NCBI GenBank assembly: GCA_903838705.1
Contig: CAILZL010000038.1
Span: 1-64,000, forward strand
Source of the DNA: an uncultured Pseudomonadota bacterium
Lineage (GTDB): Bacteria > Pseudomonadota > Gammaproteobacteria > Steroidobacterales > Steroidobacteraceae
Reading direction: 5' to 3'
DNA: 64,000 nucleotides
The translations under genes and the position numbers were made by a program. Below are positions 1 through 9,740 of this stretch, in pieces (the first letter of the stretch is position 1; the number at the start of each line of letters is the position of its first letter). The notes under the pieces are model-generated. The model did no database searches. It saw only the letters and a program-made list of their open reading frames with translations, and was not told the origin of the DNA.

Positions 1-1685
1 CATGTACCCGCCGTACCCGTACCGAAGTGGCCGCCATTCATCGTGATCGAGCCGCTGACGGTATAGGTCGGCGATCCGGTCGCACAGGAAACAATCACGC
101 CCCAGACATTGCCATTGATGTTGCTGCCAGAGCCATTGGTGACTGTACAAGTCTGGCCAGTGGGCTGACCGCTCACCGTCACCGCATAGCTTGAGCCTGC
201 AGATAGTGGTGCCGGGAAGATGAAGCTGCCATTGGCTGAAATCGGTAGAGCAGTACCCCCGTTGTTCTTCAGGCTCACCGAAAGACCGGTACCCAATCCA
301 AAAACGTTGCCGGCAACGGTGTAGGAATTAGCTGAACATGAAACGCTGAGATTGGTGATATTGGCACTAATGATCGTGCCAGAGCCATTAGTAACCAGAC
401 AGGTCTGTCCATCTGGTTGGGTTTGCACCGTGACCAAGTAATTGTTGCCGGAAAGTACGGTATTCGTGAAGTTAAAGAAACCATTTGCATTTAGCGTCAA
501 TGCATTGCCACCATTATTCAGTAACGTCACTGACCCAGTTAGACCAGAGACATTGCCACCTACGGTGTAAGGATTGGATACACAACTGACATTGACATTC
601 GTGACGGTAGAGCCTGCAACGGTTCCAGAACCGTTGGTCACTGTGCAGGTTTTTCCCGCAGGCTGAGTATCCACTGTGACCTGATAAGAATCACCATTCG
701 CAACCCCTGTTGGAAAAACAAATGAACTACTGGCATTGACCGTGAGTGTTTCGTCCCCTGCTGCAAAACGCAGATTCGGTCCGAAGAAACCGTTGGCATA
801 CACACCGCTTAAATCACTGGTGGGTTTATCCAACGTATTGGCAAAACTCAGCAGTGAAGAATTCACGATATGCAAGCCGCTGGCAGTGGTAGGAGTCACT
901 CCATAAACACCAAAATGATCGGCGCTGGAGAAAGCACCAATGGTGTACTGCCCTGCTCCAAGCGTCAGACTGGATACAGGCAACCAGAGGAAATTGCTAT
1001 TAGGCAGATCATTGAGCTCGACACCCGTCAGATTGGTATCGAAGACACTGCTGGCCAGCAGTGATCCACTGCTATTCCAGATACCAACAGTGGTATCAGC
1101 ATTAAAGTCAGTATTGTATAGACCCAGATAGGACAGCGTCTTGCTGCTATCAAGACTGAACGACCAGCCAACCGTGCCTGCACCAGTGAATGTGGCAGGA
1201 TCGGCCAGACCAGCACTCGGGAATGAAACCGCAGTATTCGTACCAGCCAGCGAAGCAGTCGCAGGCGTCACCACCTTCACGAGCTTGACAGCCTGACCAA
1301 TGGCCAACCCGGTAACGTTGCCACCGATTTTATAACTGGTAGCAGAACTTGTACTTGAGCTGCTACTGCTCACTGAACTACTGGCGCTTGAGCTGCTACT
1401 GCTTACTGAACTACTGGCGCTTGAGCTGCTACTGCTCACCGAACTACTGGCGCTTGAGCTGCTACTGCTCACCGAACTACTGGCGCTGGAGCTGGTACTG
1501 CTCACTGAGCTACTGGCGCTGGAGCTGCTACTGCTCACTGAACTACTGGCACTGGAACTGGTGCTGCTGATTGAACTACTTGTTGAGCTGCTGGAACTTG
1601 GACTGGTATCTACCGCCCCTCCACCACCGCAAGCGGCTAGTAGCAGCAGATTGCTCAGCAGAAAACCCAGTCGGACTTTATTCAT
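1..1685 (-). CDS. Ser-rich-linker lipoprotein with repeated Cys-paired modules and a DUF4082-like segment (partial, runs off left edge)
   Basis: Not in ORF track. Reverse-strand translation from ATG at 1685 is open to position 1: MNKVRLGFLLSNLLLLAACGGGGAVDTSPSSSSSTSSS...; lipobox LLAAC; modules such as YTVGGNVSGL...GQTCLVTNGSGT...NLSVSC match the 1922-6673 protein. Confidence 0.85.
   Translation of the reverse strand, partial: MNKVRLGFLLSNLLLLAACGGGGAVDTSPSSSSSTSSSISSTSSSASSSVSSSSSSASSSVSSTSSSASSSVSSSSSSASSSVSSSSSSASSSVSSSSSSASSSVSSSSSSTSSATSYKIGGNVTGLAIGQAVKLVKVVTPATASLAGTNTAVSFPSAGLADPATFTGAGTVGWSFSLDSSKTLSYLGLYNTDFNADTTVGIWNSSGSLLASSVFDTNLTGVELNDLPNSNFLWLPVSSLTLGAGQYTIGAFSSADHFGVYGVTPTTASGLHIVNSSLLSFANTLDKPTSDLSGVYANGFFGPNLRFAAGDETLTVNASSSFVFPTGVANGDSYQVTVDTQPAGKTCTVTNGSGTVAGSTVTNVNVSCVSNPYTVGGNVSGLTGSVTLLNNGGNALTLNANGFFNFTNTVLSGNNYLVTVQTQPDGQTCLVTNGSGTIISANITNLSVSCSANSYTVAGNVFGLGTGLSVSLKNNGGTALPISANGSFIFPAPLSAGSSYAVTVSGQPTGQTCTVTNGSGSNINGNVWGVIVSCATGSPTYTVSGSITMNGGHFGTGTAGT
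1357..1587 (-). repeat. ~7 tandem copies of a 33-bp unit encoding an 11-aa Ser-rich repeat (ASSSVSSSSSS)
   Basis: Unit gagctgctactgctcactgaactactggcgctt recurs at 1357, 1390, 1423, 1456, 1489, 1522 and 1555 with few substitutions. Confidence 0.9.
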
Positions 1686-1863
1686 GTTCGCTCAAGCCTG
1701 ATTCAACTCTGTGATCACAGTGATCACATCGGTTGAATGAGCTTAAAGGAGCCACGCAAGAGTGTAATTGGATCAGGCCAACTGAACGCAAGGAATGGGA
1801 ACCAGTTCCCGATTTATGTCACTGATCGACCACCTGGACTGAATGAAATTTCATCGACACCAC

Positions 1864-1895
1864 AAAAAACAACGGCGGCCATTGGCCGCCGTTGT
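1864..1895 (-). terminator. Rho-independent terminator downstream of the 1922-6673 gene
   Basis: Perfect 12-bp stem acaacggcggcc-att-ggccgccgttgt with an A-tract on + (T-tract on minus). Confidence 0.85.
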
Positions 1896-1921
1896 TTATC
1901 TCTAGGTTAACCTTGCTGCGA

Positions 1922-4900
1922 TTAGAAAATCGTCAGCGAAGTTGGTCCTGTTCCGGCAGTTTGGCTAAAGCTCGGTGTGGTTGCATTCTTCAACGGATAT
2001 GGCAACGAGGCCGTCGAATCCAGCAAGTACGCTTGGATCGAATCGCTGCCCTGGTTAGCCACGTAAACTCTGTTTCCAAATGGCGAACCGAACCCAGTGA
2101 CGATACCCATAGGATTGGTACCCGCAGCAATGGTGCCGATGCCATTCAACGAGGTATTTGGAGCCAGTTGGCCACCCGCACCAATCGTGAACTGCACCAC
2201 ATTGCCATCGGCAGTGGTCACGAACACCGAGCTGTAGTTGGCAGTGATACCAACAGGGCCCGCAGCAATGGATGAAACTGACGCAGGTGATAGTGGCGTT
2301 AGAGACCCTACCCCTACCGCCGCACAAGTAGCATCACCCAGCTGGCAGATGCTGAATTGAGAGATCGTGTTGGAGCCCTTATTGGTTACATAGAGGTACT
2401 TAGCGCTCGGGTCGACCACTGCGTAGTAAGGATCTGTGCCTACAGGAAGGGTGTTCAAGGTAACACCACCCGCGCCCATCGCACCCAGAGCCGACAGACC
2501 ATTGCCCGTGATTGAGAACTGGGAAACAGTGTTGTCATTACCATTCACCACGTAGGCGAAAAGTGAGTTTGGATGGATCGCAATACCCCGCGGTCCACTG
2601 CCTGATGTACCTGCAACCGCATCAGGCTTACCGGTACCAGTTACGTAGTAAGGAATGGTAGTGATACCAGACAATTGACCGGCACCAGCACCACCAACAA
2701 CGGTGTAACCGAGAACCACACCACCCTGATTATCCGTCACGAATGCACTCATTCCACTTGGGGTAATTGCCATACTAAATGGAACGCCACCTACCGCAGT
2801 AGCTGGTACAGCCACAGTTGAATTCAATGTCTTTCCTGATGCTGACAGTCCATAGTTGTACACATACACATTTGCAGCGCCATTCACGGTTGAAGAACCC
2901 TGATTTAATACATAGGCATTCATGCCGCTCGGATTCAGGACGACGTTTATGGGCTGATTGAAGTTCACGCTGGCAATTGTCCCCACAGCTGCGGATTGCG
3001 TGAACACTGGCGTAGTAGCATTCGGTACAGGTGTACCTGATGCATCAAAGGTGTACTGCGTGACCGAATTGTTGGATGTATTGGCCACAAGCATGAACGA
3101 ATCAGCAACGTTGTTCAGAGTACAGTTAGCAAATGCATAGCTAGTAATTGCAACTGTTGTCACCGTACCACTGCCGTTATACAGCGTACATGTGCGTTGT
3201 TGAGCGCTCATTACAGGTTGAGTTATCGAGACTGACCATGGCGTACCCACCTTCAGATACTTAGTGAAAGTTGCAGTGCCCGATCCTGGACCAGCTGAAG
3301 TCATGGTTACCGTTTCACAGGCAGGAGCCACAGCCGCGTTACAGCTGTAATTAGCACCTGCAGTACCAGTCAATGTGGCAGTGGATTGTGTCGTAATTAA
3401 TCCATTGCCAGCAGTGTAGAAGTTGAAAGGTACTGCTACTGCCACTTCATATGGTGTACACGTAACCGTGATGTTCGGATTTCCATTAGTAACGGTCCCA
3501 GAGAGAATACCAGTCGTGGAATCATATGACGCAGTTGGGTCATTAGGTGCACTTAGCAAGCAGGTGTTGTGCAGCGGGTTTGTTCCTGATGTATCTACCA
3601 GGTTGCCTGCCTTGTTATTACCACCCCATGGTGCTATCAACTTAGCCGTATAAGCTGTACCAGTTGAATGGGTGTAAGTTGTCACGGTTGGTGCGACATA
3701 CGGACCCGCATAGGAGTAGAGCGCGGCCGTAACCGGAGTGAAGTTATAAGCACCATTCGTCGGGGCCGGTACCACAGGGCAACTCGGAAGAGCTGGCAGC
3801 ACAGGCGCCGTTGTCTGCCCAGCAATCAATGCTGAGGACGCATTTGAATTTCCGGATGTAGAGGTCGCAGAAGGCGCAAGATTACCCGTGCTCCCGCAAG
3901 TCCCCTCCACACTAACTGAGTACAGATTAGTACCGCTGAATACCATCGTGTTATTCACCGCGAATACACGCGTCGTATAACCCGTCACAGCCGTATCAGC
4001 CGCCCAGGCAGTCGGCGCAGCGAGCGTAAATACGCCATTTCCTGTGAACTGCTGGTCATAGGTATTTGTCGTGCCGCCATCGACCGTTTTCACTTCGAGC
4101 TGGATTGGAATTACGGCCGTTGCACTGCTGGCTGGCAAGCCGACTATGGTGCCGCCAACCGTGTAGGTGGTCGTCGTGCAGTAATACACCACGTTGGATG
4201 CATTCTGGTTACCGGCACCGGCGTTACCATTAATGCCAACAGGGTTACCGGCGGCCAGAGTATAAGTACCAGCTGAAGCGCTGTAGTTATACAAGGTACA
4301 GCTCACTCCATAAGGCTGTGCACTGGTGGTGACCGTGAACGTAGTCAGGGTTGGGCTCTTGAAGTGGATCTGATCCGGGAAGTTCCAGGCGATGCACTTG
4401 CCAGCCGGATTTGCAGTATTGATTGGATCAGCACAGGTGGTTGCACCCAGGCCTGTGCCCGTGATCTCGGATACGCTGTTACATACACCTGATGTGGTGG
4501 TTCCCTGACATACGTCATTGCTACCCGGTGTGTAAGCCAGATTGATACTCAGCCCCATGCCCGCAGCAGGCAGGCTAGCGAGCGGATCGGCCAGAATCAC
4601 GGTGCCGCCCACTGTATAGCTGTTGATAGTGCAGGACACTACGACGTTGGTGACATTGCCGGCCGGAATGTTGCCCGAAGCATTCGACACCAAACAGGTC
4701 TGACCCTGCGGCTGTGGCCCCTGCACCGCAACCACATAAGCCGTGCCATTGGCATAGGCACCTGAAGCCGGGAGGGTAAAGCTGACATTTGAACCGCTGC
4801 CAGTTACCTGTGCGGTATCTGTTCCAATTCCGCTTGCCAGCGTCAGGGTATTGCCCGAACTGAGACCGGTGACCGTACCACTGATCGTGCCGTTGTCACA

Positions 4901-6673
4901 GGAAATACTTACAGAGGTGATGTTGCTGCTTGCTACAGTGCCAGAACCATTAGTAACCAGACAGGTCTGACCGGAAGGCTGAGTTCCCACTGTCACACTG
5001 TACGCACCACCCGTTGGCGAAACCGTAGCCATATGGAATGCGCCGCCGGTAGTAGTAATCGGCGTTGGATCGCTACCATTATTCAGAAGCACCAGACCGG
5101 TACCTATCAGGCCAGTGATGGTGCCGCCGACATTGAAATTGTTAGATGAGCAAGTGACATTGACTGTAGTGATGTCCCCACCCAGAACAGTCCCTGTCGG
5201 GTTGGCCAACTGACAGATGGGCACACCACCACCTGCAGGGCTTGGCTGGGTCTTGATCGTCACGGTATAGGCCGTTCCTGACAGCAGCGAGGGCGCAAAC
5301 TGATAAGAGCCGTCTGTGCTCAGGGTCAGGTCGTTGGCACCATTCAACTGCAATACAACGTTGTAGCCGGTGCTGGACAGGCCGGTGAGATTGCCGCCCA
5401 CTTTATAGGACTGGGTCACGCAGGTGAGATTCACGTTGGTCACATCACCGGTAATTCCACCGCTCGGGGCAGTGCCGTTAGCAACGGTACAAATCTGACC
5501 AACAGGCTGTGTCGTTACAGTCACATTGTAAGGAGTGCCGTGGTTCAGTTTGGCGGGGAAAGTATAGGTGCCATTAGCAGAAATGGTCACTGCACCAGTG
5601 CCATTGTTGATTACCACTGACTTGCCCGTGCCAAGGCCTGAGACCGTACCGCCAATGTTGTAGGTGTTGGTTGTGCAAGTCACGTTAACTGTTACGGCAG
5701 CGGCGGCAATGATGCCGGAGCCACTGGCCACAGTACAGGTTTGACCCACAGGCTGTGTTGATACCGTCACAGCGTAGGCTTCACCGGTCTTCACGGCTGT
5801 AAAAGCATTATTACCATTGGCTGTGACAGAGAGCGTCTGTACCCGGGTTGTATCCGTTGTCGGCAGCGACGCGATCGTTTTGGTTAAGCCCAGTGTGTTA
5901 CTTGAAGCCAAGCCTGACACATTTGCGGTAATAGCAAAGGTAGAGCGATTGCAATTCAGCTGAATGGTATTGATATCAATCGGCGCAGATAGATTCAGCG
6001 TGCCTGTAGCATTTCCCAAAGTACAATTCAAACCGGGACCCTGCGAAACAATTGAGACCGTATAAGATTGCACAGCACCCATGCTGTCCAAGAGCTTCAG
6101 CGGAGTGCCAAAAGTGAATGCTCCACCGCCTGTTCCGACGGCACCAGGGGCACTATTTCCTGTGGCACCTAATGTGAAGTTCTCAGAGAAACCGTCATTA
6201 GCGCTGTTTTTCAAAACCACCGTACCCTTCAGGTCAGCAAAATTGCCGCCTATTACGAAGGTATTAGTAGTACATGTGATATTCACATTGACTACATTCG
6301 CAGTGGCAATAGTCCCAGTCCCATTAGCTACCGCGCAGGTCTGACCAGTTGGATTGGTACCCGCAGTAACCGCATAGCCGAAACCTGATTGCACAGGGGC
6401 TGTGAAGGTATAGGTACCATTAGCAGAGAGAACCAGCGCGTTGGCGCCTCTATTCAGCAAGGTGACTGCACCATTCAGTGCATTAAGTCCAGTAACCGTA
6501 CCACCTACTGTATAGCTACCTGCAGGGATTGAGCTGGAGCTTGAGCTGGAGGAGCTGGAACTGGAGCTGCCCTTACCCCAATCACTCACGTCATCACAGG
6601 CACCGAGCGCCAATCCCAACATGCCTATTAACAGGCATTGAAAAAGTCCCTTGATACCAGTGATCTTTAGCAT
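1922..6673 (-). CDS. Large Ser-linker lipoprotein with ~8-10 Cys-paired Ig-like modules and a C-terminal YVTN/lactonase-type beta-propeller
   Basis: Lipobox LALGAC, poly-Ser linker, repeated YTVGGTVTGL...GQTC.V.NGSGT...VNVTC modules; C-terminal repeats YAVVDPSAKYLYVTNKGSNTISQFSI typical of YVTN propellers. Confidence 0.85.
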   Translation of the reverse strand: MLKITGIKGLFQCLLIGMLGLALGACDDVSDWGKGSSSSSSSSSSSSSIPAGSYTVGGTVTGLNALNGAVTLLNRGANALVLSANGTYTFTAPVQSGFGYAVTAGTNPTGQTCAVANGTGTIATANVVNVNITCTTNTFVIGGNFADLKGTVVLKNSANDGFSENFTLGATGNSAPGAVGTGGGAFTFGTPLKLLDSMGAVQSYTVSIVSQGPGLNCTLGNATGTLNLSAPIDINTIQLNCNRSTFAITANVSGLASSNTLGLTKTIASLPTTDTTRVQTLSVTANGNNAFTAVKTGEAYAVTVSTQPVGQTCTVASGSGIIAAAAVTVNVTCTTNTYNIGGTVSGLGTGKSVVINNGTGAVTISANGTYTFPAKLNHGTPYNVTVTTQPVGQICTVANGTAPSGGITGDVTNVNLTCVTQSYKVGGNLTGLSSTGYNVVLQLNGANDLTLSTDGSYQFAPSLLSGTAYTVTIKTQPSPAGGGVPICQLANPTGTVLGGDITTVNVTCSSNNFNVGGTITGLIGTGLVLLNNGSDPTPITTTGGAFHMATVSPTGGAYSVTVGTQPSGQTCLVTNGSGTVASSNITSVSISCDNGTISGTVTGLSSGNTLTLASGIGTDTAQVTGSGSNVSFTLPASGAYANGTAYVVAVQGPQPQGQTCLVSNASGNIPAGNVTNVVVSCTINSYTVGGTVILADPLASLPAAGMGLSINLAYTPGSNDVCQGTTTSGVCNSVSEITGTGLGATTCADPINTANPAGKCIAWNFPDQIHFKSPTLTTFTVTTSAQPYGVSCTLYNYSASAGTYTLAAGNPVGINGNAGAGNQNASNVVYYCTTTTYTVGGTIVGLPASSATAVIPIQLEVKTVDGGTTNTYDQQFTGNGVFTLAAPTAWAADTAVTGYTTRVFAVNNTMVFSGTNLYSVSVEGTCGSTGNLAPSATSTSGNSNASSALIAGQTTAPVLPALPSCPVVPAPTNGAYNFTPVTAALYSYAGPYVAPTVTTYTHSTGTAYTAKLIAPWGGNNKAGNLVDTSGTNPLHNTCLLSAPNDPTASYDSTTGILSGTVTNGNPNITVTCTPYEVAVAVPFNFYTAGNGLITTQSTATLTGTAGANYSCNAAVAPACETVTMTSAGPGSGTATFTKYLKVGTPWSVSITQPVMSAQQRTCTLYNGSGTVTTVAITSYAFANCTLNNVADSFMLVANTSNNSVTQYTFDASGTPVPNATTPVFTQSAAVGTIASVNFNQPINVVLNPSGMNAYVLNQGSSTVNGAANVYVYNYGLSASGKTLNSTVAVPATAVGGVPFSMAITPSGMSAFVTDNQGGVVLGYTVVGGAGAGQLSGITTIPYYVTGTGKPDAVAGTSGSGPRGIAIHPNSLFAYVVNGNDNTVSQFSITGNGLSALGAMGAGGVTLNTLPVGTDPYYAVVDPSAKYLYVTNKGSNTISQFSICQLGDATCAAVGVGSLTPLSPASVSSIAAGPVGITANYSSVFVTTADGNVVQFTIGAGGQLAPNTSLNGIGTIAAGTNPMGIVTGFGSPFGNRVYVANQGSDSIQAYLLDSTASLPYPLKNATTPSFSQTAGTGPTSLTIF

Positions 6674-7029
6674 GACTCCCCCAAAGGTTTATGTTCTATG
6701 GGCATTATTACACACCTTTTTTCAAAGAAGCCAGTCCCGTAACACATGAATCAGGCAACTTCGTCACAATACTTTTCCAAGGCAAAGCCTTCAAAGTTTT
6801 TGCTCGATTCAAACACTCAAGTCTTACTGGCTATCCGACATGTGATCACGTCGCCAGAGGACTGTATTACCTGATTAATTCAGCGGACAGGATGCCGCTT
6901 GCATGCCACCAATCTGGCTTCTTTCAGAAGCTGTAATGTCGGTGCGGAACATTGAAGCACACACCAGACACAATGAACTTGCGTCTGGTGAACTACGCGA
7001 CTGAATCTATTGCGAGAGACAGGCATGCA

Positions 7030-7368
7030 TCAGGGCTTCCTGCTCTCTCCGCCTAGCGGCCCCCGCTGTCCCTGCCCCTGTCCTTGGCCCCGCATCTGCA
7101 TGCCCTGCCCCATCATCATCCCGCATCCCGGAAACCCTGATTGATTGCTACAGGCCTGCATCATTTCCTGACGACAGTCGGCGAAGTCCCGATCCGAACG
7201 CAGGCAAGCCGCCATTTTTTCATGCGCCTGAGCCATCTGCTGGCGCATTTCCCTGGTGGGTGCTGCGGGTGCCATGGGCGCAGGATCAGCTCCCCAAGCG
7301 AGGGCACCTATGACCAATGACAAAGCCGTGATGGCGACGGATGACTGAAGAGCTTTGCGGTAAATCAT
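7030..7368 (-). CDS. Small secreted Met/Gln/Cys-containing protein, unknown function
   Basis: Start MIYRKALQSSVAITALSLVIGALAWG after RBS-like aggag; signal peptide; four Cys, Met-rich tail. Confidence 0.6.
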   Translation of the reverse strand: MIYRKALQSSVAITALSLVIGALAWGADPAPMAPAAPTREMRQQMAQAHEKMAACLRSDRDFADCRQEMMQACSNQSGFPGCGMMMGQGMQMRGQGQGQGQRGPLGGESRKP

Positions 7369-7434
7369 GACGATACTCCTCAATATAAACGTAAATAGCA
7401 CGAACCGAATCTAACCCCCTCGTTTGAATCCCTG

Positions 7435-7926
7435 TCATGCCCCACCTACCTGCAGCGAAGAAAACACCTCCGGCGGAATATGACCGAGCACTGCCTGTTC
7501 ATCCTGATGCACCAGATCTTTGTGAACCTGAGCAACCACCCTGTTCATCAACGACTTTGGCAGTACCTGACGCAACAACCCGAGGAATGCGGGTTCTGCC
7601 ATTAGCACCAAGCGGTCGAATGCATGTACCTGCAACGCCGATTCCAGCTCCCGGGCGATGTGATGCGCGAAAACCTCCGCCTCATGCTTCAGGGGCGTAC
7701 GCTCACTACCCGTTCCGTGATGCGCCACCGCACCCCGCCTGCCACCGGGCGTGGCGGCATGATCGAAGACACGACCGGGCCGATCCGACTTGAAGTCACG
7801 ATCATGCAGGTGCGCCTGTGGATCCGTGATCTGACCCGCCAGACGCAGCGAAGAATGAACATGGTCTGTATCGTAGAAACGCGCCTCACCGCGATCCGCA
7901 ACCACAATCCTGATTCGCATGGACAT
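7435..7926 (-). CDS. Host-attachment protein family (PF10116-like)
   Basis: MSMRIRIVVADRGEARFYDTD...HIARELESALQVHAFDRLVLMAEPAFLGLLRQVLP...V.KDLVHQD resembles the family; start placed at an internal Met near gggaga. Confidence 0.75.
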   Translation of the reverse strand: MSMRIRIVVADRGEARFYDTDHVHSSLRLAGQITDPQAHLHDRDFKSDRPGRVFDHAATPGGRRGAVAHHGTGSERTPLKHEAEVFAHHIARELESALQVHAFDRLVLMAEPAFLGLLRQVLPKSLMNRVVAQVHKDLVHQDEQAVLGHIPPEVFSSLQVGGA

Positions 7927-8098
7927 TCTCCCGCCACAAGAAGCTGATGACATACACTTTCGCCTGCGTCTCAGCATCCATCCTGCGCACTGAATATGAC
8001 ACTGCCAGATTCCACAGGAGGGTGCGGGTAATTCCCTATGAAACCACCGCTGACAACGCTTCCTGAATCAGACTGATGGACTGTTACAAGCTGAACAA

Positions 8099-8941
8099 GT
8101 GGACAGCCAATTTCAATCAAAGATGAATATCCAGCCGATAGACCTGACCCGCCCCTGGTACGCCTCGATTGCATCCACTGCCGCCACAGTCATCAGTCAG
8201 ACCAACTGGCTGCAGGCACTCAACCAGCAAAGCCATGCCCTGTCGTTGACCAATCATCGCGGGCTGCCGGTTTCATTTGTAGAGCAATCCGCCCTGCCTG
8301 AATCGACCGCTTACGAATCATTTATCAGCGAGACGGGCTGCGTTCCAACCCGGAATAACTTTCACGACCTGTTCAATGCGCTGGTATGGCTCAGCTTTCC
8401 TGAAACCAAGCGGCAACTCAATGCACTTCAGGCAGCACAGATTTCCCAAGCAGGCATTGGTACTTCACGCGGAGCCACGCGCGATGCCGCTACCCTCTTT
8501 GATGAAAACGCAGCTCTGCTGGTCGTCAGAGACACGCCGCAAGGCTCGCGGCTGGTAGAAGCTCTGCGTACTCATCAATGGCACGCGGCATTTCTGGGGC
8601 AACGTGAACTATTCGGACCGGATGCCGAAGTCTGGCTGTTTGGTCATGCATTGATGGAAAAGCTGGTTACACCCTACAAGGCCATTACCGCTCACGCATG
8701 GGCCGTGATGACACCGCATGAATTTCATCTGCTGCCACACGTCAAGAAACGCGAGTGGCTGGACAGGCATGTTGCTAATCAACTGGCGTTACTAGAACCG
8801 GATCGGTTCAGCACACGTTGCTTTACGCCTCTGCCTGTACTGGGAGTACCTGACTGGTGGCCGCAACAGGATCAGGATTTTTATAGTGACGCCACGGTGT
8901 TTCGACCAAAGATAACAGTCAGTGATAATTCAGCAAGGTAA
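8099..8941 (+). CDS. DUF3025 domain-containing protein
   Basis: Motifs PTRNNFHDLFNALVWLSFPETKRQLNALQ and DENAALLVV...FLGQRELFGPDAEVWLFGHALMEKL. Confidence 0.8.
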   Translation: MDSQFQSKMNIQPIDLTRPWYASIASTAATVISQTNWLQALNQQSHALSLTNHRGLPVSFVEQSALPESTAYESFISETGCVPTRNNFHDLFNALVWLSFPETKRQLNALQAAQISQAGIGTSRGATRDAATLFDENAALLVVRDTPQGSRLVEALRTHQWHAAFLGQRELFGPDAEVWLFGHALMEKLVTPYKAITAHAWAVMTPHEFHLLPHVKKREWLDRHVANQLALLEPDRFSTRCFTPLPVLGVPDWWPQQDQDFYSDATVFRPKITVSDNSAR

Positions 8942-9097
8942 TCAACGGCATCCAGCATCTGGATGCTCACAGGCACGAAGCGTAATTCTGGAACTAAACA
9001 TGGGTGAAATTTAATTTGTGTAAAAATCTGGGAATGCACAGCATATGCGCGAATGAAAATCTGAAATTGACAACATGTTTTGAGTCGAGGATATGAG

Positions 9098-9688
9098 ATG
9101 GGCGATCTGGATGAAACAGTCACTACTGCGGTCGAACATGCGCGAGAATCGCGCCTCAATTCGATTGTGGCCATTCTGGTTGCCCTTGCCGCGACAGCAA
9201 TGGCACTCGGCAACGTAAAGGATGGCAATATCACCCAGAACATGGCACAGGCACAGGCCAAGATGGTGGATGCCTGGTCTTACTATCAGGCTAAAGGCAC
9301 AAAACAGAACATCGCCGAAGCTACTTACGAGCAATTGCTCGCATTGAAAGCGGCGACAGAGGCACACATGAACCCTGAGCTCGACAAGAAGATCGAGCAG
9401 TTTCATGACCTGGCTAGGAAATATGAGAAGGAAAAAGAAACCATCAAGGCCGAAGCCGAGGGTTATCAGGCTGAGTACGATCGACTTAACATGCACGACG
9501 ATCAGTTCGATCTGTCTGATGCCGCATTCTCAGTTGCAATTGCGCTCTTCGGTGTCACCGCCCTGACGCAAAAGCGTTGGCTGCTGGCGCTGGCCTCCGC
9601 GTTTCTTGCTATAGGCGTGACCTTTGAACTCGCAGGATTTCTGAGCTGGAACATTCACCCGGATAAGATCATGTCATGGCTATCATGA
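9098..9688 (+). CDS. DUF4337 family membrane protein
   Basis: VALAATAMALGNVKDGNITQNMAQAQAKMVDAWSYYQAKGTKQNIAE; ATG at 9098 preferred over upstream TTG. Confidence 0.8.
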   Translation: MGDLDETVTTAVEHARESRLNSIVAILVALAATAMALGNVKDGNITQNMAQAQAKMVDAWSYYQAKGTKQNIAEATYEQLLALKAATEAHMNPELDKKIEQFHDLARKYEKEKETIKAEAEGYQAEYDRLNMHDDQFDLSDAAFSVAIALFGVTALTQKRWLLALASAFLAIGVTFELAGFLSWNIHPDKIMSWLS

Positions 9689-9740
9689 GCTTCTGATCTT
9701 CATCACCGGCTGGGGACGACTAACCACAAGGTATCGCAGG

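Noticed and set aside
1349-1570. Plus-strand ORF MYLSCYCSLNYWRLSCYC... repeat peptide
   Set aside because: Antisense reading of the 33-bp Ser repeat in the minus-strand lipoprotein.
6691-6936. Plus-strand 81-aa ORF in the intergenic region
   Set aside because: No RBS, no family, atypical composition; insufficient support.
7437-7947. Plus-strand ORFs overlapping the host-attachment gene
   Set aside because: Antisense to a recognisable protein family; His/Pro/Arg-rich composition typical of shadow frames.
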